In this document: one piece after another, positions 5,494 through 6,414 of the stretch | How positions within the stretch are numbered: the first letter of the stretch is position 1 | How the letters are laid out: every line of letters begins with the position of its first letter | NCBI GenBank assembly: GCA_902525995.1 | Contig: CABZJG010000105.1 | Coordinates: forward strand, 1-6,414 | Direction of reading: 5' to 3' | DNA length: 6,414 nt | Source: Paracoccaceae bacterium | GTDB taxonomy: Bacteria > Pseudomonadota > Alphaproteobacteria > Rhodobacterales > Rhodobacteraceae | Position numbers and translations under genes: made by a program | The notes under the pieces: generated by a model | What the model was told of the DNA's origin: nothing | Seen by the model: the letters and a program-made list of their open reading frames with translations, nothing else | Database searches by the model: none

Positions 5494-6414
5494 ATGGGAA
5501 ATGGAAACAAAGTATTCACCGTATCCTATGGTACGTTTTCCTGCACCTTGGAGGGGTTCACCGAAAAGGGGGTTTCCGATTCCATGGGCGCCATGAAAGC
5601 CATCGCAGAATACTTTCGCGATCTGGCTTCTGATGAGCGTTATTTCGCAGCAAATGTCTCAGGTCTAGATGCAAATGTGATTAGCGGGTTGGCCTCCCGC
5701 AATTCGTCGCAAAAGGTAACAGCTCGCACGCATGATACCAAGGTTGTCCTGTCCCCGGCCCAGCCCGAGCCTACCGGTTCAAGTGCGCCAAGCCCCAAAG
5801 CGTGTCCGCAAGAGACCCCTCTGACTGAGCGGGCTCGGCGGATCAGGGCCCTTGCGAACCAAGGTTCAATCAGTGAAGACGAAAATGAACAGACCATGGT
5901 TGTGCCCACCGGTGAGGTGATTGAAGCCGCTCCAGTTGAGAACTTTTTCGCTGATCCCGATCAGATCGCACCGGGCATTAAAGCAAAGCCTGCGTCGCAG
6001 CCGGCACCCCCGCCTGCAGCGAGATCAGCACATCGAAAACCCAATGCAGGGATCAATCAAGGCTTAAAAAGCCAGCCGCAAAGTGGACGGGCAAAGCCTA
6101 GCAGGCAAAAACAAGAAAATTTGGATGGCGCACACACCGCGCAAAAGCCCGTGGAAATCATATTTGACGATTTTGTCGATCCGCTCGGCAAAGGCATACC
6201 GCAGACCAATTCGGCCCAAGCCAGCCAATCCAGTCAAGCGGCAACCGAAACCCCGTTGAAACCCACAGCAGCGGCCACAAAGCAGCCTGCTCAAAAGCCG
6301 GCCATGCAACCTACCCCCAGCTCTGCAGATAAGCCAAGGGTAAAGCCCTTGGTAAAAGTGGTGCGCAAACCTGAACGCTCTAACCAAGTTGCGCCTTCAC
6401 CCCCCCACCAGCGA
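5494..6414 (+). CDS. Uncharacterised protein: compact N-terminal domain plus long disordered region (cut by window edge)
   Basis: An open frame of 307 codons runs from ATG 5494 to the window end without a stop. GAAGG at 5478-5482 is a possible, rather distant ribosome-binding site. Residues 1-65 look folded: VFTVSYGTFSCTLEGF (7-22) is β-like and MKAIAEYFRDLASDERYF (34-51) is helical. A short charged helix, LTERARRIRALA, is at 110-121. From about 85 onward the chain is mostly low-complexity, rich in Pro, Ala, Gln, Ser and Lys, with two isolated acidic-aromatic segments, VENFFADPD (148-156) and VEIIFDDFVDP (220-230). There is no signal peptide or membrane segment. From memory, Rhodobacterales genomes have a long protein with this N-terminal domain, sometimes labelled CheA or hypothetical; I see no histidine-phosphotransfer, dimerisation or kinase motif in this part, so I give no function. 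It is divergent from thiamine diphosphokinase. Confidence 0.8.
   Translation, partial: MGNGNKVFTVSYGTFSCTLEGFTEKGVSDSMGAMKAIAEYFRDLASDERYFAANVSGLDANVISGLASRNSSQKVTARTHDTKVVLSPAQPEPTGSSAPSPKACPQETPLTERARRIRALANQGSISEDENEQTMVVPTGEVIEAAPVENFFADPDQIAPGIKAKPASQPAPPPAARSAHRKPNAGINQGLKSQPQSGRAKPSRQKQENLDGAHTAQKPVEIIFDDFVDPLGKGIPQTNSAQASQSSQAATETPLKPTAAATKQPAQKPAMQPTPSSADKPRVKPLVKVVRKPERSNQVAPSPPHQR

Noticed and set aside
6064..6387. Minus-strand open frame of 107 codons at the right edge
   Set aside because: It is the shadow of the Pro/Ala/Gln/Lys-rich plus-strand frame that is open from 5494 to the edge; the antisense product has a biased Arg/Gly/Leu/Cys composition typical of such shadows.
5494..6414. 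Naming the right-edge gene cheA or a TonB-like protein
   Set aside because: No HPt, kinase or CheW-like motif is visible, and there is no membrane anchor for a TonB; the Pro/Lys-rich composition alone is not evidence.

Overview
The window looks like ordinary chromosomal DNA from a moderate-GC alphaproteobacterium, most probably a marine Rhodobacterales (Roseobacter-group) species. That assignment is an inference from protein style: the single-chain L-serine dehydratase, the particular SDR subfamily, and an N-terminal domain at the right end that I recall as typical of Rhodobacterales. I see no rRNA, tRNA, CRISPR array, insertion sequence or phage gene.

Layout, left to right. (1) Bases 1-381, minus strand: the first 127 residues of ribose-5-phosphate isomerase A, cut by the window edge. 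(2) Bases 382-590: a divergent intergenic region with an 11-bp-period direct repeat just upstream of the next gene. (3) Bases 591-1292, plus: a short-chain dehydrogenase/reductase (SDR) whose canonical catalytic Tyr and Lys are replaced. A two-tier hairpin with a T-rich tail starts inside its stop codon. (4) Bases 1404-2777, plus: an iron-sulfur L-serine dehydratase with all expected cysteines, including the C-terminal one. (5) Bases 2850-3773, plus: an intact 10-TM DMT/EamA transporter, preceded by a 20-bp imperfect palindrome. (6) Bases 3835-4749, plus: a second, diverged EamA paralogue broken by two opposite frameshifts. (7) Bases 4673-5356, minus: thiamine diphosphokinase, convergent with the broken transporter and overlapping its 3' end by 77 bp. 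(8) Bases 5357-5493: a divergent promoter region with a minus-strand TATAAT and a small inverted repeat. (9) Bases 5494-6414, plus: the first 307 residues of a protein with a compact N-terminal domain followed by a long low-complexity, Pro/Ala/Gln/Lys-rich region; it runs off the right edge.

How the genes relate. The plus-strand genes from the SDR to the EamA pair lie close together, but the hairpin after the SDR and the weaker one after the intact transporter argue against one simple operon. Serine dehydratase next to EamA exporters would fit amino-acid or metabolite overflow handling, but substrates cannot be read from sequence. Thiamine diphosphokinase makes the cofactor thiamine diphosphate (used by transketolase, a pathway partner of RpiA), but there is no direct operonic link here.

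I found no clear multi-gene undescribed system. The items most worth a second look are the SDR with replaced active-site residues, the doubly frameshifted transporter beside its intact paralogue, and the unassigned disordered protein at the right edge.
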